Shown one piece after another: positions 1-8,437 of a stretch of DNA of 50,594 nucleotides. Source of the DNA: Pseudomonadota bacterium (GTDB lineage: Bacteria; Desulfobacterota; Binatia; UBA12015); the NCBI GenBank assembly GCA_005777805.1, contig SXLG01000071.1:1-50594 (forward strand). The letters are read 5' to 3'. Position 1 is the stretch's first letter. Every line of letters starts with the position of its first letter. The translations under genes were made by a program, and so were the position numbers. The notes beneath the pieces were generated by a model. It had not been told where the DNA came from, did no database searches, and saw only the letters and a list, made by a program, of their open reading frames with translations.

Positions 1-612
1 GCCAAGCAGGGGCGCGAACGCAAGACGCAGGCCGTCCTGCCGCTGCGGGGAAAGGTGCTCAACACCGAGAGCGCCTCACTCCAGAAGGTGCTCGCCAACG
101 CCGAACTGACCGACCTGGTCAAGGCGCTGGGCTGTGGGATCGGCCGCGAGTACGACCGCACCAAACTGCGCTACCATAAAATCTGCTTGCTAATGGACGC
201 CGATTCCGACGGCCACCACATCGCGACCCTGCTGATGACCTTCTTCTTTCGTCATCTGCCCCAGCTCATCGCCGATGGCCACCTCTATCTCGCCGTGCCG
301 CCGCTCTACCGGATCGACATCGGCAAGGAGACCTACTGGGCGCGCGACGACATCGAGCGCGGGCGCATCATCGCGAAGCACGCTGGCCGCGCGAAGCCCC
401 AGGTACAGCGTTTCAAGGGGCTCGGCGAGATGAATCCCCAGGTCCTGCGCCACACGACGCTCGACCCGGCGACCCGGACTTTGCTTCGGGTTCGAATCGA
501 GGATCTCGCCGAGACCGACCGCACCATCCGCGTCCTCCTCGGCCGTGACGTGGCTCCGCGCTACGAACTCATCATGGCCCGCTCCAGCGAGATCGGCGAA
601 CTCGACGTCTAG
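1..612 (+). CDS. parE: DNA topoisomerase IV subunit B, C-terminal part
   Basis: This gene is cut by the left window edge; frame 1 is open from base 1, leaving 203 residues. ParE is the ATPase/TOPRIM subunit that, with ParC, decatenates daughter chromosomes. The visible part begins in the TOPRIM domain (LPLRGKVLN) and carries the metal-binding acidic motif [10 protein letters not shown] at visible residues 65-74. The C-terminal signature [10 protein letters not shown] follows. The DSDG form and the [17 protein letters not shown] segment resemble ParE more than GyrB. A GTG at 55 is internal to the domain and is not the start. Nothing looks broken. The alternative is a GyrB paralogue, since the two families are close in this region. 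Confidence 0.9.
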   Translation, partial: AKQGRERKTQAVLPLRGKVLNTESASLQKVLANAELTDLVKALGCGIGREYDRTKLRYHKICLLMDADSDGHHIATLLMTFFFRHLPQLIADGHLYLAVPPLYRIDIGKETYWARDDIERGRIIAKHAGRAKPQVQRFKGLGEMNPQVLRHTTLDPATRTLLRVRIEDLAETDRTIRVLLGRDVAPRYELIMARSSEIGELDV

Positions 613-709
613 CCAGGGGGTGGTTGCGGAGGCCCGGCCGTAGACGGTCCCCGGCCTGCCCCACGCGGCCCGGTGCAAGGGCGGCCGCCCTCGGTTAGGT
701 CAGGGCATC

Positions 710-1030
710 ATGGTTTCGAGACTCGAGGTCGGACGCTTGAAGGAGATGCTCGACCACGGCGAGGATCTCGTCGTGCTCGACGTGCGCGAGCCGGACGAGA
801 TCGCGTTTGCCGCGATGCACGGTGCGGTGGCGATCCCGATGGGCGAGATCCCACACCGGCTCGCGGAGCTGGATGCTGCGCGCCCGACCGCCGTCCTCTG
901 CCACCACGGGATGCGCAGCGCGCAGGTCGCTGCTTTCCTCGTGCAGAACGGCTTCACTCAGGTCTGGAACGTGGCCGGCGGGATCGACGCCTGGTCGAAT
1001 CTCATCGACCCCAGTGTCCGCCGCTACTGA
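710..1030 (+). CDS. Single-domain rhodanese-like protein
   Basis: A 106-residue protein that is a single rhodanese domain and nothing else, so it is probably cytoplasmic. The fold landmarks are LDVREPDE (residues 23-30) and the active-site loop CHHGMR with the persulfide-forming Cys64, followed by NVAGGIDAW. Such proteins carry sulfane sulfur or act as persulfide transferases; the acceptor here is unknown. The ATG at 710 follows an AGG-containing purine stretch about 8 bases upstream. It lies 97 bases after parE, and the hydrolase downstream begins 3 bases after its stop, so the two are probably cotranscribed. Confidence 0.88.
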   Translation: MVSRLEVGRLKEMLDHGEDLVVLDVREPDEIAFAAMHGAVAIPMGEIPHRLAELDAARPTAVLCHHGMRSAQVAAFLVQNGFTQVWNVAGGIDAWSNLIDPSVRRY

Positions 1031-1033
1031 GCG

Positions 1034-2047
1034 ATGCACGACAAGTCTGTAACGCGCCCGGTCGGACGGGGCTTCGCCTCCGTCGGCGGGGCATCCGCCG
1101 CGAAGGGCCGGGCACCCACCCTGGCCGCGCACCGGGCCGAGCCCAAGCCCGCCGCTCCTGCGGTGCATCGGGTTGCCGTGGCAGGAACCACGCTGAGCGT
1201 GCTCGAGTGGCCGGGCGAGAGCGGGTTGCCGGCGCTCCTGCTGCTGCACGGCGGGATGGGCCACGCGCGCTGGTTCGGCCCGCTCGCCCGCGCTCTGGCC
1301 GGTCGCATGCGGGTGCTGGCGCCCGACCGCCGCGGGCATGGGGAGAGCGATTGGCGCGAGCCCGCGCACTACGGCATCAAGCGCGATTTGCAAGACCTGG
1401 AGGCCATCGCCGCGCATTTCGGACTGGCGCACTGCCTCGTGGCCGGGCATTCGCAGGGCGGACTGATCGCCGTACCGCTGGTGCTGCGGGGCCGGCTCTC
1501 GTGTGCCGGGCTGGTCCTGCTCGACGTGCCCACGGATCCGCTCGCGCCGCACCTGATCTCGTCAGGCCATCTCTTGAGACGGATCCCGCAGATTCGCTAC
1601 CCGACACTCGAGGCGGCCCTCGAGCGCTTCCAGCCCTGGCCGACCTCGCACCGGATCCCGCCCGAGACGCTCGATGAAATCGGGCGCGCGAGTTTCAAAC
1701 CCCTGCCCGAGGGCGGATACACGGCCCGTTTCGACTGGCGACGGATGCGCGACGCCCCGGCCGAGGTCCCCCACCCCTTCAGCGGCTTCCGCGCCCAGCT
1801 CGCGGCTCTTCCGATGCCCGTGCTGGCCGTGCGCGCCGGCGATTCGACCGTGCTGAGCGCGACCGATCACGCGGCGGGGCTCGGGGAGCTCCCCAACGGG
1901 CGCGGCCTGGTCGTGCCCGAGACGACCCACAGCCTCCACGCCGAGCGGCCTGACGTCATCGCGGATGCGATCGTCGGCTTCGCCTCGGAGATCACCCACC
2001 ACGGCGGTGCGCTCATGTGCCGCCCCGATAAAAAGGAAGCAAGATGA
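1034..2047 (+). CDS. Alpha/beta hydrolase
   Basis: A 337-residue alpha/beta-hydrolase-fold protein. The oxyanion-hole motif LLLHGGMG lies at residues 69-76 and the nucleophile elbow GHSQGG has Ser140. The catalytic His is probably within [10 protein letters not shown], near residues 299-302. The first 44 residues are Ala/Gly/Arg-rich, not a signal peptide, and may be an artefact of choosing the first ATG; the domain itself begins near [10 protein letters not shown]. Substrate cannot be told: lipase, esterase and haloperoxidase-like members share these motifs. Its stop overlaps the cyclophilin start (ATGA at 2044-2047), indicating translational coupling. Confidence 0.85.
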   Translation: MHDKSVTRPVGRGFASVGGASAAKGRAPTLAAHRAEPKPAAPAVHRVAVAGTTLSVLEWPGESGLPALLLLHGGMGHARWFGPLARALAGRMRVLAPDRRGHGESDWREPAHYGIKRDLQDLEAIAAHFGLAHCLVAGHSQGGLIAVPLVLRGRLSCAGLVLLDVPTDPLAPHLISSGHLLRRIPQIRYPTLEAALERFQPWPTSHRIPPETLDEIGRASFKPLPEGGYTARFDWRRMRDAPAEVPHPFSGFRAQLAALPMPVLAVRAGDSTVLSATDHAAGLGELPNGRGLVVPETTHSLHAERPDVIADAIVGFASEITHHGGALMCRPDKKEAR

Positions 2048-2604
2048 AATCTCTCGACACTCCGGCCCCGGCGGTCTCCGTGCCCGGCGAGGGCGCGCTG
2101 CACGCCGATCTCGTGACTTCGATGGGCAAGATCGTGGTGTTGCTGCACGAGGCCGAGGCACCGCGCACGGTGGCCAATTTCGTTGCGCTCGCGACCGGAA
2201 CCGTCGAATGGACCGGGCCCGACGGCAAGCCGACCATGCGGAGGCTCTACGACGGCTCGATCTTCCACCGAGTGATTGACGGTTTCATGCTCCAGGGCGG
2301 CGACCCGAAAGGCAACGGCACTGGCGGCCCCGGCTACCGTTTCCGCGACGAGATCCACCCCGATCTGCGGCATGATGTACCGGGCGTCCTGTCCATGGCC
2401 AATGCCGGACCCAACACCAACGGCTCGCAGTTCTTCATCACGCAGGTCCCGACGGCCTGGCTCGATGGCAAGCACGCGGTTTTCGGGCGCGTGGTCGAGG
2501 GCATGGATGTGGTCAACGCCATCGCCAAGGTGCCGACGGGAGCGCAGGACCGGCCGCGCCAGGACGTTCTGATCGAGTCGGTGACGATCCGCCGCGCCGG
2601 CTGA
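2044..2604 (+). CDS. Cyclophilin-type peptidyl-prolyl cis-trans isomerase
   Basis: A 186-residue cyclophilin that catalyses cis-trans isomerisation of peptidyl-proline bonds. The domain begins near residue 20 ([14 protein letters not shown]). Active-site elements are [14 protein letters not shown] (residues 74-87, catalytic Arg76), SQFFIT (128-133), Trp139 and His144, so the catalytic set looks complete. There is no signal peptide, so cytoplasmic action is likely. It overlaps the hydrolase stop by 4 bases and ends the rhodanese-hydrolase-cyclophilin run. It converges on the membrane-protein gene that follows. Confidence 0.94.
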   Translation: MKSLDTPAPAVSVPGEGALHADLVTSMGKIVVLLHEAEAPRTVANFVALATGTVEWTGPDGKPTMRRLYDGSIFHRVIDGFMLQGGDPKGNGTGGPGYRFRDEIHPDLRHDVPGVLSMANAGPNTNGSQFFITQVPTAWLDGKHAVFGRVVEGMDVVNAIAKVPTGAQDRPRQDVLIESVTIRRAG

Positions 2605-2645
2605 GCAGGGCCGAGACGGCGGGCGCTGGGGGGGCTCGTGCGCCT

Positions 2646-3689
2646 TCAGGTCTGCCCGCCGCGTCCGCCGAGCAGTTCGCCGAGCGGGCGCGTCGGTTCG
2701 AGCCGTTCGGCGAGGATCCGCAGCACCGCGGTAAGTGGCGTCGCGAGCAGCATTCCGACCACGCCCCAGAGGGTGCCCCAGATCACCAGCGCAAGCAGGG
2801 CCGTGATCGGGTTCAGGTCGACCGTGCCGCCGATCAAGGGCGGCTCGACGACGTTGCCGATCACGAAATGGATCGTGCCCGGGATCACGATCGCCAGCAC
2901 GGCTGCGGTCGGGCCAACCTCGGGGTTGACCAGCACGATAGGTAGGGGCAGCAGCGTCGCGACGATCGAGCCGACCGTCGGGATGAAGTTCAGCAGAAAA
3001 GCGAAGAGGCCGAATACCACGGCCAGTTCGACGCCGAGGATGGCGAGCACGCTGCCGACCAGAACGCCGGTCACCGCCGAAATCAACGTCTTCGCCACGA
3101 TGAAGCGGCGCACCCGGGCCTCGGCCGCGGCCCATACGCCCCCTGCCGTGCGGCCGGTCCAGCCGGCGAGCAGGTAGACCAAAAAGACCATGACCAGCAT
3201 CGCCTGCGAGACGAGGTCAAGCAATGCGTTGGTCGTTCCGAGAAGGAAACCCGAGATCGAGCCCTCGGGCAGATCGATCAGGGAGGAGAGATCGTCGGTA
3301 CCCTTGATGCCGAAGCGTTCGCTCGGCAGGTGCTCCCGCGCCCAGGCCAGCATCTCGCTGAAGCGGGCCTGGTAGAGCCCGGCGTTGGCCGCGAGCTGGG
3401 TGACCGAGGCCGTCACGACCTGCACGACGAGCCAGAGCAGCACCAGCGAGACGAACAGAGTCGAGAGGATGGCGAGCGCGCGCGGCAAGCGCAGCCGCCG
3501 CATCTGCCACTCGGCCAGCGGCTCGAGGCCGATCGCGAGCAGTGCGGCCAGGACGAAGGGGATCAACACACCCTTGAACCAGTAGAGCACGAAACCGAGC
3601 GCGATCGTGGCGAGCACGAGCAGCGCCACGGTCTGGATGCGGTTCTCGGTGCTCACCACGCCGCGTGATTCGTTGCTCTGAGGGTTCAT
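2646..3689 (-). CDS. AI-2E family (PerM-like) membrane transporter
   Basis: An integral membrane protein of about 347 residues from the ATG at 3689; an in-frame start at 3707 would add six residues. It has the AI-2E/PerM pattern: two N-terminal hydrophobic helices around VALLVLATIALGFVLYWF and VLIPFVLAALLAIG, the LEPLAEW segment, a long soluble insertion, then several hydrophobic helices with GxxxNFIPxVG (FLLNFIPTVG) and VEPPLIGGTVDLNP. Those last two segments are the family hallmark. Substrates are poorly defined: autoinducer-2 export and sodium-proton antiport have both been reported for members. It stands alone, convergent with the cyclophilin and divergent from the crotonase. Confidence 0.88.
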   Translation of the reverse strand: MNPQSNESRGVVSTENRIQTVALLVLATIALGFVLYWFKGVLIPFVLAALLAIGLEPLAEWQMRRLRLPRALAILSTLFVSLVLLWLVVQVVTASVTQLAANAGLYQARFSEMLAWAREHLPSERFGIKGTDDLSSLIDLPEGSISGFLLGTTNALLDLVSQAMLVMVFLVYLLAGWTGRTAGGVWAAAEARVRRFIVAKTLISAVTGVLVGSVLAILGVELAVVFGLFAFLLNFIPTVGSIVATLLPLPIVLVNPEVGPTAAVLAIVIPGTIHFVIGNVVEPPLIGGTVDLNPITALLALVIWGTLWGVVGMLLATPLTAVLRILAERLEPTRPLGELLGGRGGQT

Positions 3690-3797
3690 GCCCGCTGCCG
3701 ATCTCACGCGCGCCGGATCCGGTCAACCCGCGGGGACTCGCCTCGGCCGCTGCCGTGCTGCTAGCGTCCCGGCGGGACGAGTTCCCGCGAGGTGACG

Positions 3798-4601
3798 ATG
3801 AGTCCGTTCAGTACGATTACCCTTGAAGTTGAAGAGCGGGTGGCGACGATCACCCTGAACCGCCCCGAGCGCCTCAACGCGATGAACCAGGCGATGAAGG
3901 ACGACTTGCGCGCGGCCTGGACAACCGTGCGTGACGACCCCGAGATCTGGTGCGCGGTCCTCACCGGCGCCGGGCGGGCCTTCTCCAGCGGTGCGGACGT
4001 CGAGTCTCTCGACCGCGGCGGCTTCACCAAGATCGATCGTTTCCGCGAACTCGCCATGATCGAGAACATCCGCGCCCTGCCTACGCCGCGGCGCATGGGC
4101 GTGATGAAACCGGTGATCACGGCGGTGAACGGGCTCGTCAATGGCGTCTCGCTCGACCTGGTGACCGAGGCCGATATCCCGATCGCGTCCGACCGGGCGC
4201 AATTCTTCGATTCGCACGTCTCGCTGGGCTACGTCTCATCGCACGAGATGGTGAACATGGCGCGTCGCGTGCCGGTCGCCGTCTGCATGCGGATGGCATT
4301 GCTCGGTTCGCAGGAACGCATGAACGCCGAGCGCGCACTCGCGGTCGGCCTGGTCACGGAGGTCGTGCCGCACGAGAACCTCATGGCTCGGGCCCGTGAA
4401 CTCGCCACGATGATCTGCCGCAATGCCCCGCTCGCCGTCTGGGCGACCAAGCTCGGCGTCCTGCGGGGCCTCGGTCTGCCCGTCGAGCAGGCCGAGGAGA
4501 TCGCCGCCGGCTACCTCGAAGTCGTCGAGCAGAGCGAGGATCACGCCGAAGGGCCACGGGCCTTCATGGAGAAGCGGCCCCCGGTCTGGAAGGCGCGCTG
4601 A
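3798..4601 (+). CDS. Crotonase-superfamily protein without the usual catalytic glutamates
   Basis: A 267-residue crotonase-fold protein (enoyl-CoA hydratase/isomerase superfamily). The N-terminus (VATITLNRPERLNAM) and the first oxyanion-hole loop (SSGADV) are typical. The second oxyanion region reads VNGVSLDLVTEADI in place of the usual GGGxELA, so the first catalytic Glu aligns with Asp. The second Glu position reads FFDSHVSLG, aligning with His or Ser. It therefore probably does not hydrate enoyl-CoA by the standard two-glutamate mechanism; an isomerase, lyase or hydrolase activity is more likely. The start is the ATG at 3798 behind GAGGTG; a GTG at 3792 is in frame. It is monocistronic. 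Confidence 0.85.
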   Translation: MSPFSTITLEVEERVATITLNRPERLNAMNQAMKDDLRAAWTTVRDDPEIWCAVLTGAGRAFSSGADVESLDRGGFTKIDRFRELAMIENIRALPTPRRMGVMKPVITAVNGLVNGVSLDLVTEADIPIASDRAQFFDSHVSLGYVSSHEMVNMARRVPVAVCMRMALLGSQERMNAERALAVGLVTEVVPHENLMARARELATMICRNAPLAVWATKLGVLRGLGLPVEQAEEIAAGYLEVVEQSEDHAEGPRAFMEKRPPVWKAR

Positions 4602-4739
4602 GCACGCGGCCGCGGAGTCAAGCGGCCCCGATCTGCTGGACACCTCGATGATGCAGCCGAGCCCGTTCGGACTGACGCTCTCGTTCGCCTCGCCCGTGCC
4701 CCATCCCTGAGCCTGGGACAGGGGCGAATTGCCGCTCGC

Positions 4740-6335
4740 TCAGCCCCCGGCAAGGAGGTCGAGGGCGCTGCCGGTGAGATCGCGCGCACGGGTGCGCAGC
4801 GCGGGCTTGTCCACCTTGTGTGTTCCGGTGCGTGGGATGTCGTCCTCGGCAAGTGCGAAGAGGTGTCGCGGAACTTTATAGCTGGCGAGTTCGCGACGGC
4901 AATGCGCCAGGATCGTCGCGGGCTCGACCGCCCTGCCCGGCTCGGCCACCACGAAGGCGGCGACGTTCTCGCCGCGCTCGGGATGCGGCACGGGCACGAC
5001 GAAGGCAAATCGCACTCCGTCGGCGGTAGCGACGCAGGCCTCGACCTCGGCGGCGGCGACGTTCACTCCGGCGGTCTTGATGACTTCCTTCAAGCGGCCG
5101 TCGAAGAGCAGCGTGCCGTCGCTGTCGAGGCGACCGAAATCACCGGTGCGGAAGAATCCGTCCGGATCGAAGGTCTCTGCGGCGGGTACGCCGAGGTAGC
5201 CGAGCATCAACGAAGGCCCGCGCACGCGAATCTCACCAGTCTCGCCGACCGGCACGCTGGCCCCGGTCGTCGGGTCGATGAGGTCGAGCTCGACGCCGGG
5301 GGTCGGACGACCGAAACCTCGCACGCGGATTTCCGCTGGATCGTGGAAATCCGCCTGCGTCACGCAGGTCGCGGTCTCGCTCATGCCGTAGACCGCAACC
5401 GTGCGGTGGTCGGGAGCGAGCAGGCGCGTCGCGGCCGGCATGTCCGACCAGATTCCCTTGCACAGGTTGAGCCGCCGCGAAGGGAAGCTCGGGTGGTCCA
5501 CCAGCGCCTGCGCGAGCTGCCAGCCGGCGTAGAGCGTGATGTCGTGGCGCTCCATCAGATCGAGAGCGACCCCGGCCTCGAAATGATCCTGCAGCACAAG
5601 TCCCGCGCCGCTGCCGAACGCGCTGAGCGCCATGATCACGAAACCGCCGGTGAAGAACATCGGTAGCGCGCCCCAGACGCGGTCCTCGGGTCCAAGACCG
5701 AAGCGAACCGGGAGCGTGTAACCCTGATGGACGAGCGAGCGATGCGCGTGGACCACGCCCTTGGGCCGTGCGGTCGAACCAGAGGTAAAGAAAATCATCG
5801 CCGGATCGTCCGGCCGCGAGCAATCGGCGGGTGGCGCCGCTGGTGCGGGCGTGCGCAGCGCGGCGTAGTCGACGGCGCCCGCAGGCAAGGATCGGTCCGA
5901 CCGCACGGCGATTCGCGTGCGCAGCCGCGCGCCCACTGCGGGACGTTCGGCGACGACCTCGGCGAGACGACTTTCGTAGTCGTGGCGGAGAAATCCGGGC
6001 GTGGAGGCGAGATGGGTGACCTCGGCGTGATCGAGGTAGAAGCCGAGCTCCGCTGCGGTCGCCATGGTATTGAGCGCCACCACCGTCGCCCCGAGGCGTG
6101 TCGCGCCAAAAACCAGCGAGAAGACCTCGGGCCAGTTGGGCAGCAGCACGCCAAAGCGCGTCCCGGGTCCAACGCCAAGCGTGCTCAGTCCGGCGGCCGC
6201 GCGCTCGCTCTCGGCGAAAAGCTGCGCATAGGTCCAGCGGGTCTCTTGCCAGGCGATCGCGAGCCGCTCGCCGTGTCGAGACGCGCTCTCCGCCAGGAGT
6301 CCGGGCAAGGTTGCGGCGGGGTGAGCCTGTACCAT
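4740..6335 (-). CDS. Long-chain/medium-chain acyl-CoA ligase (AMP-forming)
   Basis: A 531-residue member of the ANL adenylating superfamily, which forms acyl-CoA from a carboxylate, ATP and CoA. The ATP-binding loop is FTSGSTARPKG (residues 183-193), the A5 motif is YGMSETATC, the A7 motif is FRTGDFGRLD, and the hinge is GRLKEVIKTAG. The C-terminal catalytic lysine lies in RTGTHKVDK. All are present, so it should be active; the acid substrate is unknown. The ATG at 6335 gives MVQAHPAAT; longer readings run into the preceding gene. It is the last gene of the acyl-CoA operon, 74 bases after the PaaG-like gene. Its start lies in a 38-bp sequence repeated exactly 70 bases upstream. Confidence 0.92.
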   Translation of the reverse strand: MVQAHPAATLPGLLAESASRHGERLAIAWQETRWTYAQLFAESERAAAGLSTLGVGPGTRFGVLLPNWPEVFSLVFGATRLGATVVALNTMATAAELGFYLDHAEVTHLASTPGFLRHDYESRLAEVVAERPAVGARLRTRIAVRSDRSLPAGAVDYAALRTPAPAAPPADCSRPDDPAMIFFTSGSTARPKGVVHAHRSLVHQGYTLPVRFGLGPEDRVWGALPMFFTGGFVIMALSAFGSGAGLVLQDHFEAGVALDLMERHDITLYAGWQLAQALVDHPSFPSRRLNLCKGIWSDMPAATRLLAPDHRTVAVYGMSETATCVTQADFHDPAEIRVRGFGRPTPGVELDLIDPTTGASVPVGETGEIRVRGPSLMLGYLGVPAAETFDPDGFFRTGDFGRLDSDGTLLFDGRLKEVIKTAGVNVAAAEVEACVATADGVRFAFVVPVPHPERGENVAAFVVAEPGRAVEPATILAHCRRELASYKVPRHLFALAEDDIPRTGTHKVDKPALRTRARDLTGSALDLLAGG

Positions 6336-6420
6336 CGGATCAGCGTCCCGTCTGAGGCTGGTGGGCAGCGCGCAGGCGGCGCGCGGCGGGGTGAGCCTGT
6401 GCCATCGGATCAGCGTCCCG
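6313..6420. repeat. 38-bp direct repeat, two copies 70 bases apart
   Basis: Bases 6313-6350 and 6383-6420 are the same 38-bp sequence with one difference (A at 6331, G at 6401). The first copy holds the start codon of the acyl-CoA ligase. The second overlaps the end of the PaaG-like gene and carries a relic ligase start (ATG at 6405, reading MAQAHPAA) that runs into a stop after about 20 codons. The exact 70-base offset suggests a local tandem duplication whose remainder has diverged. Confidence 0.85.
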
Positions 6421-7207
6421 CGAAGCGGGGCGCGCGCTTCTCGGCAAAGGCCCGCACGGCCTCCTTGTGGTCTTCGGTCTCGCCGAGGGCGCCTTGCGTC
6501 CAGGCTTCCCTCTCTGCGGCCTCGTCGAAGCTGCTGGTGCGTGCGAACTCGAGAATGCGGCGGGCCTCTCGCACCGCGAGCGGGGCCTGCTCGCCGATCC
6601 TTGCTGCGAGTTCGCCGGCGCGCTGCCGGTCCGCTCCCGGCGCAGCCAACTCGTCGCAGAGGCCCAGGCGGTAGGCCTCCTCGCCGCCCACCGGGTCGCC
6701 GGTCAGCACGATCCGCTTGGCCCGGCCGATCCCGACCCGGCGCACGAGCAGCCAACTCGTGCCGCAGTCGGTCACGAAACCCACCCGTACAAAGCTGAAA
6801 TGAAAGCGGGCGTCGGGTGCGGCGACGACGATGTCGCAAGCCAGCGCCCAGGCACAGCTCATGCCGGCGACGGCGCCGTGCACTGCGGCAATCGTCGGTT
6901 TAGGGAATTCGAGGATGGCACGACTACCGGCGCTGCCGTGCTGCCCCCGCGCGTGGCCCTCGATGGCGCTGCGACCGAGCCGCCCGGGCTCGCCGAGGCG
7001 GTTCAGATCGGCACCCGCCGAGAAAGCCTCGCCCTCACCGGAGAGCACGAGGCAGCGCACGCGCTCGTCGGCCGCCGCTTCGTCAAGGCGACGCCGCGCC
7101 TCGTCGGTCATCTCCGGCAGCAGTGCGTTCTTCCGCTCGGGCCGGTTCCACAGGAGCCAGGCGGTGCCTTGCGCATCGACCTCGTAGCGGACCAGGGAGA
7201 CGCTCAA
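6410..7207 (-). CDS. PaaG-like enoyl-CoA isomerase (crotonase superfamily)
   Basis: A 265-residue crotonase-fold protein. The first oxyanion loop is FSAGADL. At the two usual catalytic Glu sites it has Ala (GAVAGMSCAWALACDI) and Phe (ARFHFSFVRVG). It keeps an Asp in VGFVTDCGTSWLL, as PaaG-type isomerases do; those use that Asp to shift double bonds or rearrange ring-oxepin CoA esters. An isomerase fits better than a hydratase. The start is a TTG at 7207 that overlaps the TGA of the CoA transferase (TTGA), with GGAG seven bases upstream. Neighbouring PaaK-like ligases suggest aromatic or cyclic acid metabolism, but no PaaABCDE epoxidase genes are present. Confidence 0.88.
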   Translation of the reverse strand: MSVSLVRYEVDAQGTAWLLWNRPERKNALLPEMTDEARRRLDEAAADERVRCLVLSGEGEAFSAGADLNRLGEPGRLGRSAIEGHARGQHGSAGSRAILEFPKPTIAAVHGAVAGMSCAWALACDIVVAAPDARFHFSFVRVGFVTDCGTSWLLVRRVGIGRAKRIVLTGDPVGGEEAYRLGLCDELAAPGADRQRAGELAARIGEQAPLAVREARRILEFARTSSFDEAAEREAWTQGALGETEDHKEAVRAFAEKRAPRFAGR

Positions 7208-8430
7208 GGCAAGGCTCCGACAGCTCTGAGGCGCGCCCGTTCGTTCGCGTCCACGCCGAGTTCGGCGAGAACCTCGTCGTTGTGCTCACCGAGTCCCGGT
7301 GCGCCACGGGTCACCGTGGCCGGGCTCGAGCGGAAACGGATCGGGTGGTTGAAGATCTCGATCTCCCCCCGGACTGGATGTTTCACCCGGACGAAGGTCT
7401 CGTTGGCCTCGAGCTGCGGCAGCGCGAACAACTCCTCGAGCGAGTTGACGCGGCAGGTCGGGATGTCCGCTGCTTCGATTGTCTCGAGCCAGTAGTCGAC
7501 CGGCCGGGTCACGAAGACCTCCTCCAGCTCGCGCGCCAGCTCGGCGCGATGGCGGACGCGATCGCGCATCCCGCGGTAGCGCGGATCGGCGAGCATCTCC
7601 GGGCGGCCGATGGCGGCGGGCAGGCGCTTCCAGAAAGCGCCGGTCAAGCACGCGACGATGAAGTAGCCGTCCTGGGCCCGGAAAGCCTGATAGGGTGCGA
7701 TGTCGGGGTGGCCCGTGCCGACGGGCCCGAAATGCAGGCCGGCAACCCGTGCCTTGAGGCCGACATCCACCAGCAAGCTCATCACCGCGTCGAGCATCGA
7801 GAGGTCGACCTTCTGGCCGACACCACTGCGCTCGCGTTCGTAGAGGGCTGCCGTGACAGCGAGTGCCGCGTAGATGCCGGTCGTGATGTCCGCCACCGGC
7901 GGTCCGGCCTTGACGGGCGGACGGTCGGCACTCTCGCCCGTGATTGCCATGATGCCGCCGGTGGCCTGCAGGATGAGGTCCATCCCCGGTTTCTGGGCCA
8001 TCGGGCCTGTCGTGCCAAAGGCGCTGATCGCGCAGTAGACCAGCCGCGGGTTGAGCGGGCGCAGATCCGCGTAGCCCAGTCCCTTGCGGTCCATGACACC
8101 CGGGCGAAAGTTCTCCAGCACGACGTCGGCCTGCGGCACGAGCCGCCGGATCAGCTCACAGCCCTCGGCGACACCGAGGTCCACCGTGATTCCGCGCTTG
8201 CTGCGGTTCAGGCCCCAGAAGTTCAGGCTGCCGAGTTCGAAGGAGTATTCGCCCTGAGCGTGACGAATGGCGTCGCCGCGTCCGGGTTTCTCGATCTTGA
8301 TGACATCGGCGCCGAGATCGCCGAGCAACGTGGTCGCCCACGGGCCGGCCGCCTGGTGACTGAAATCGAGCACGCGCACGCCGGTCAAGGGCGCCGGCCG
8401 CCGTCCATCATCGCTTTGGTTGGTGCTCAT
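7204..8430 (-). CDS. CaiB/BaiF family (class III) CoA transferase
   Basis: A 408-residue class III CoA transferase, which moves CoA between carboxylic acids through an aspartyl-CoA anhydride. Typical signatures are LTGVRVLDFS, LLGDLGADVIKIEKPGRGD, ENFRPGVMDRKGLGY, and AISAFGTTGPMAQKPGMD with the likely catalytic Asp151. Length is normal for the family (about 400). The alternative in this family is an acyl-CoA racemase; the motifs seen do not separate the two. The ATG at 8430 gives MSTNQSDDG and lies 7 bases after the stop of the preceding gene. Its own stop overlaps the PaaG-like TTG start. Donor and acceptor are unknown. Confidence 0.92.
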   Translation of the reverse strand: MSTNQSDDGRRPAPLTGVRVLDFSHQAAGPWATTLLGDLGADVIKIEKPGRGDAIRHAQGEYSFELGSLNFWGLNRSKRGITVDLGVAEGCELIRRLVPQADVVLENFRPGVMDRKGLGYADLRPLNPRLVYCAISAFGTTGPMAQKPGMDLILQATGGIMAITGESADRPPVKAGPPVADITTGIYAALAVTAALYERERSGVGQKVDLSMLDAVMSLLVDVGLKARVAGLHFGPVGTGHPDIAPYQAFRAQDGYFIVACLTGAFWKRLPAAIGRPEMLADPRYRGMRDRVRHRAELARELEEVFVTRPVDYWLETIEAADIPTCRVNSLEELFALPQLEANETFVRVKHPVRGEIEIFNHPIRFRSSPATVTRGAPGLGEHNDEVLAELGVDANERARLRAVGALP

Positions 8431-8437
8431 GGGTTCC

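Noticed and set aside
7204-7207. Frameshift between the CoA transferase and PaaG-like genes
   Set aside because: The TTG start with GGAG seven bases upstream explains the overlap without any error.
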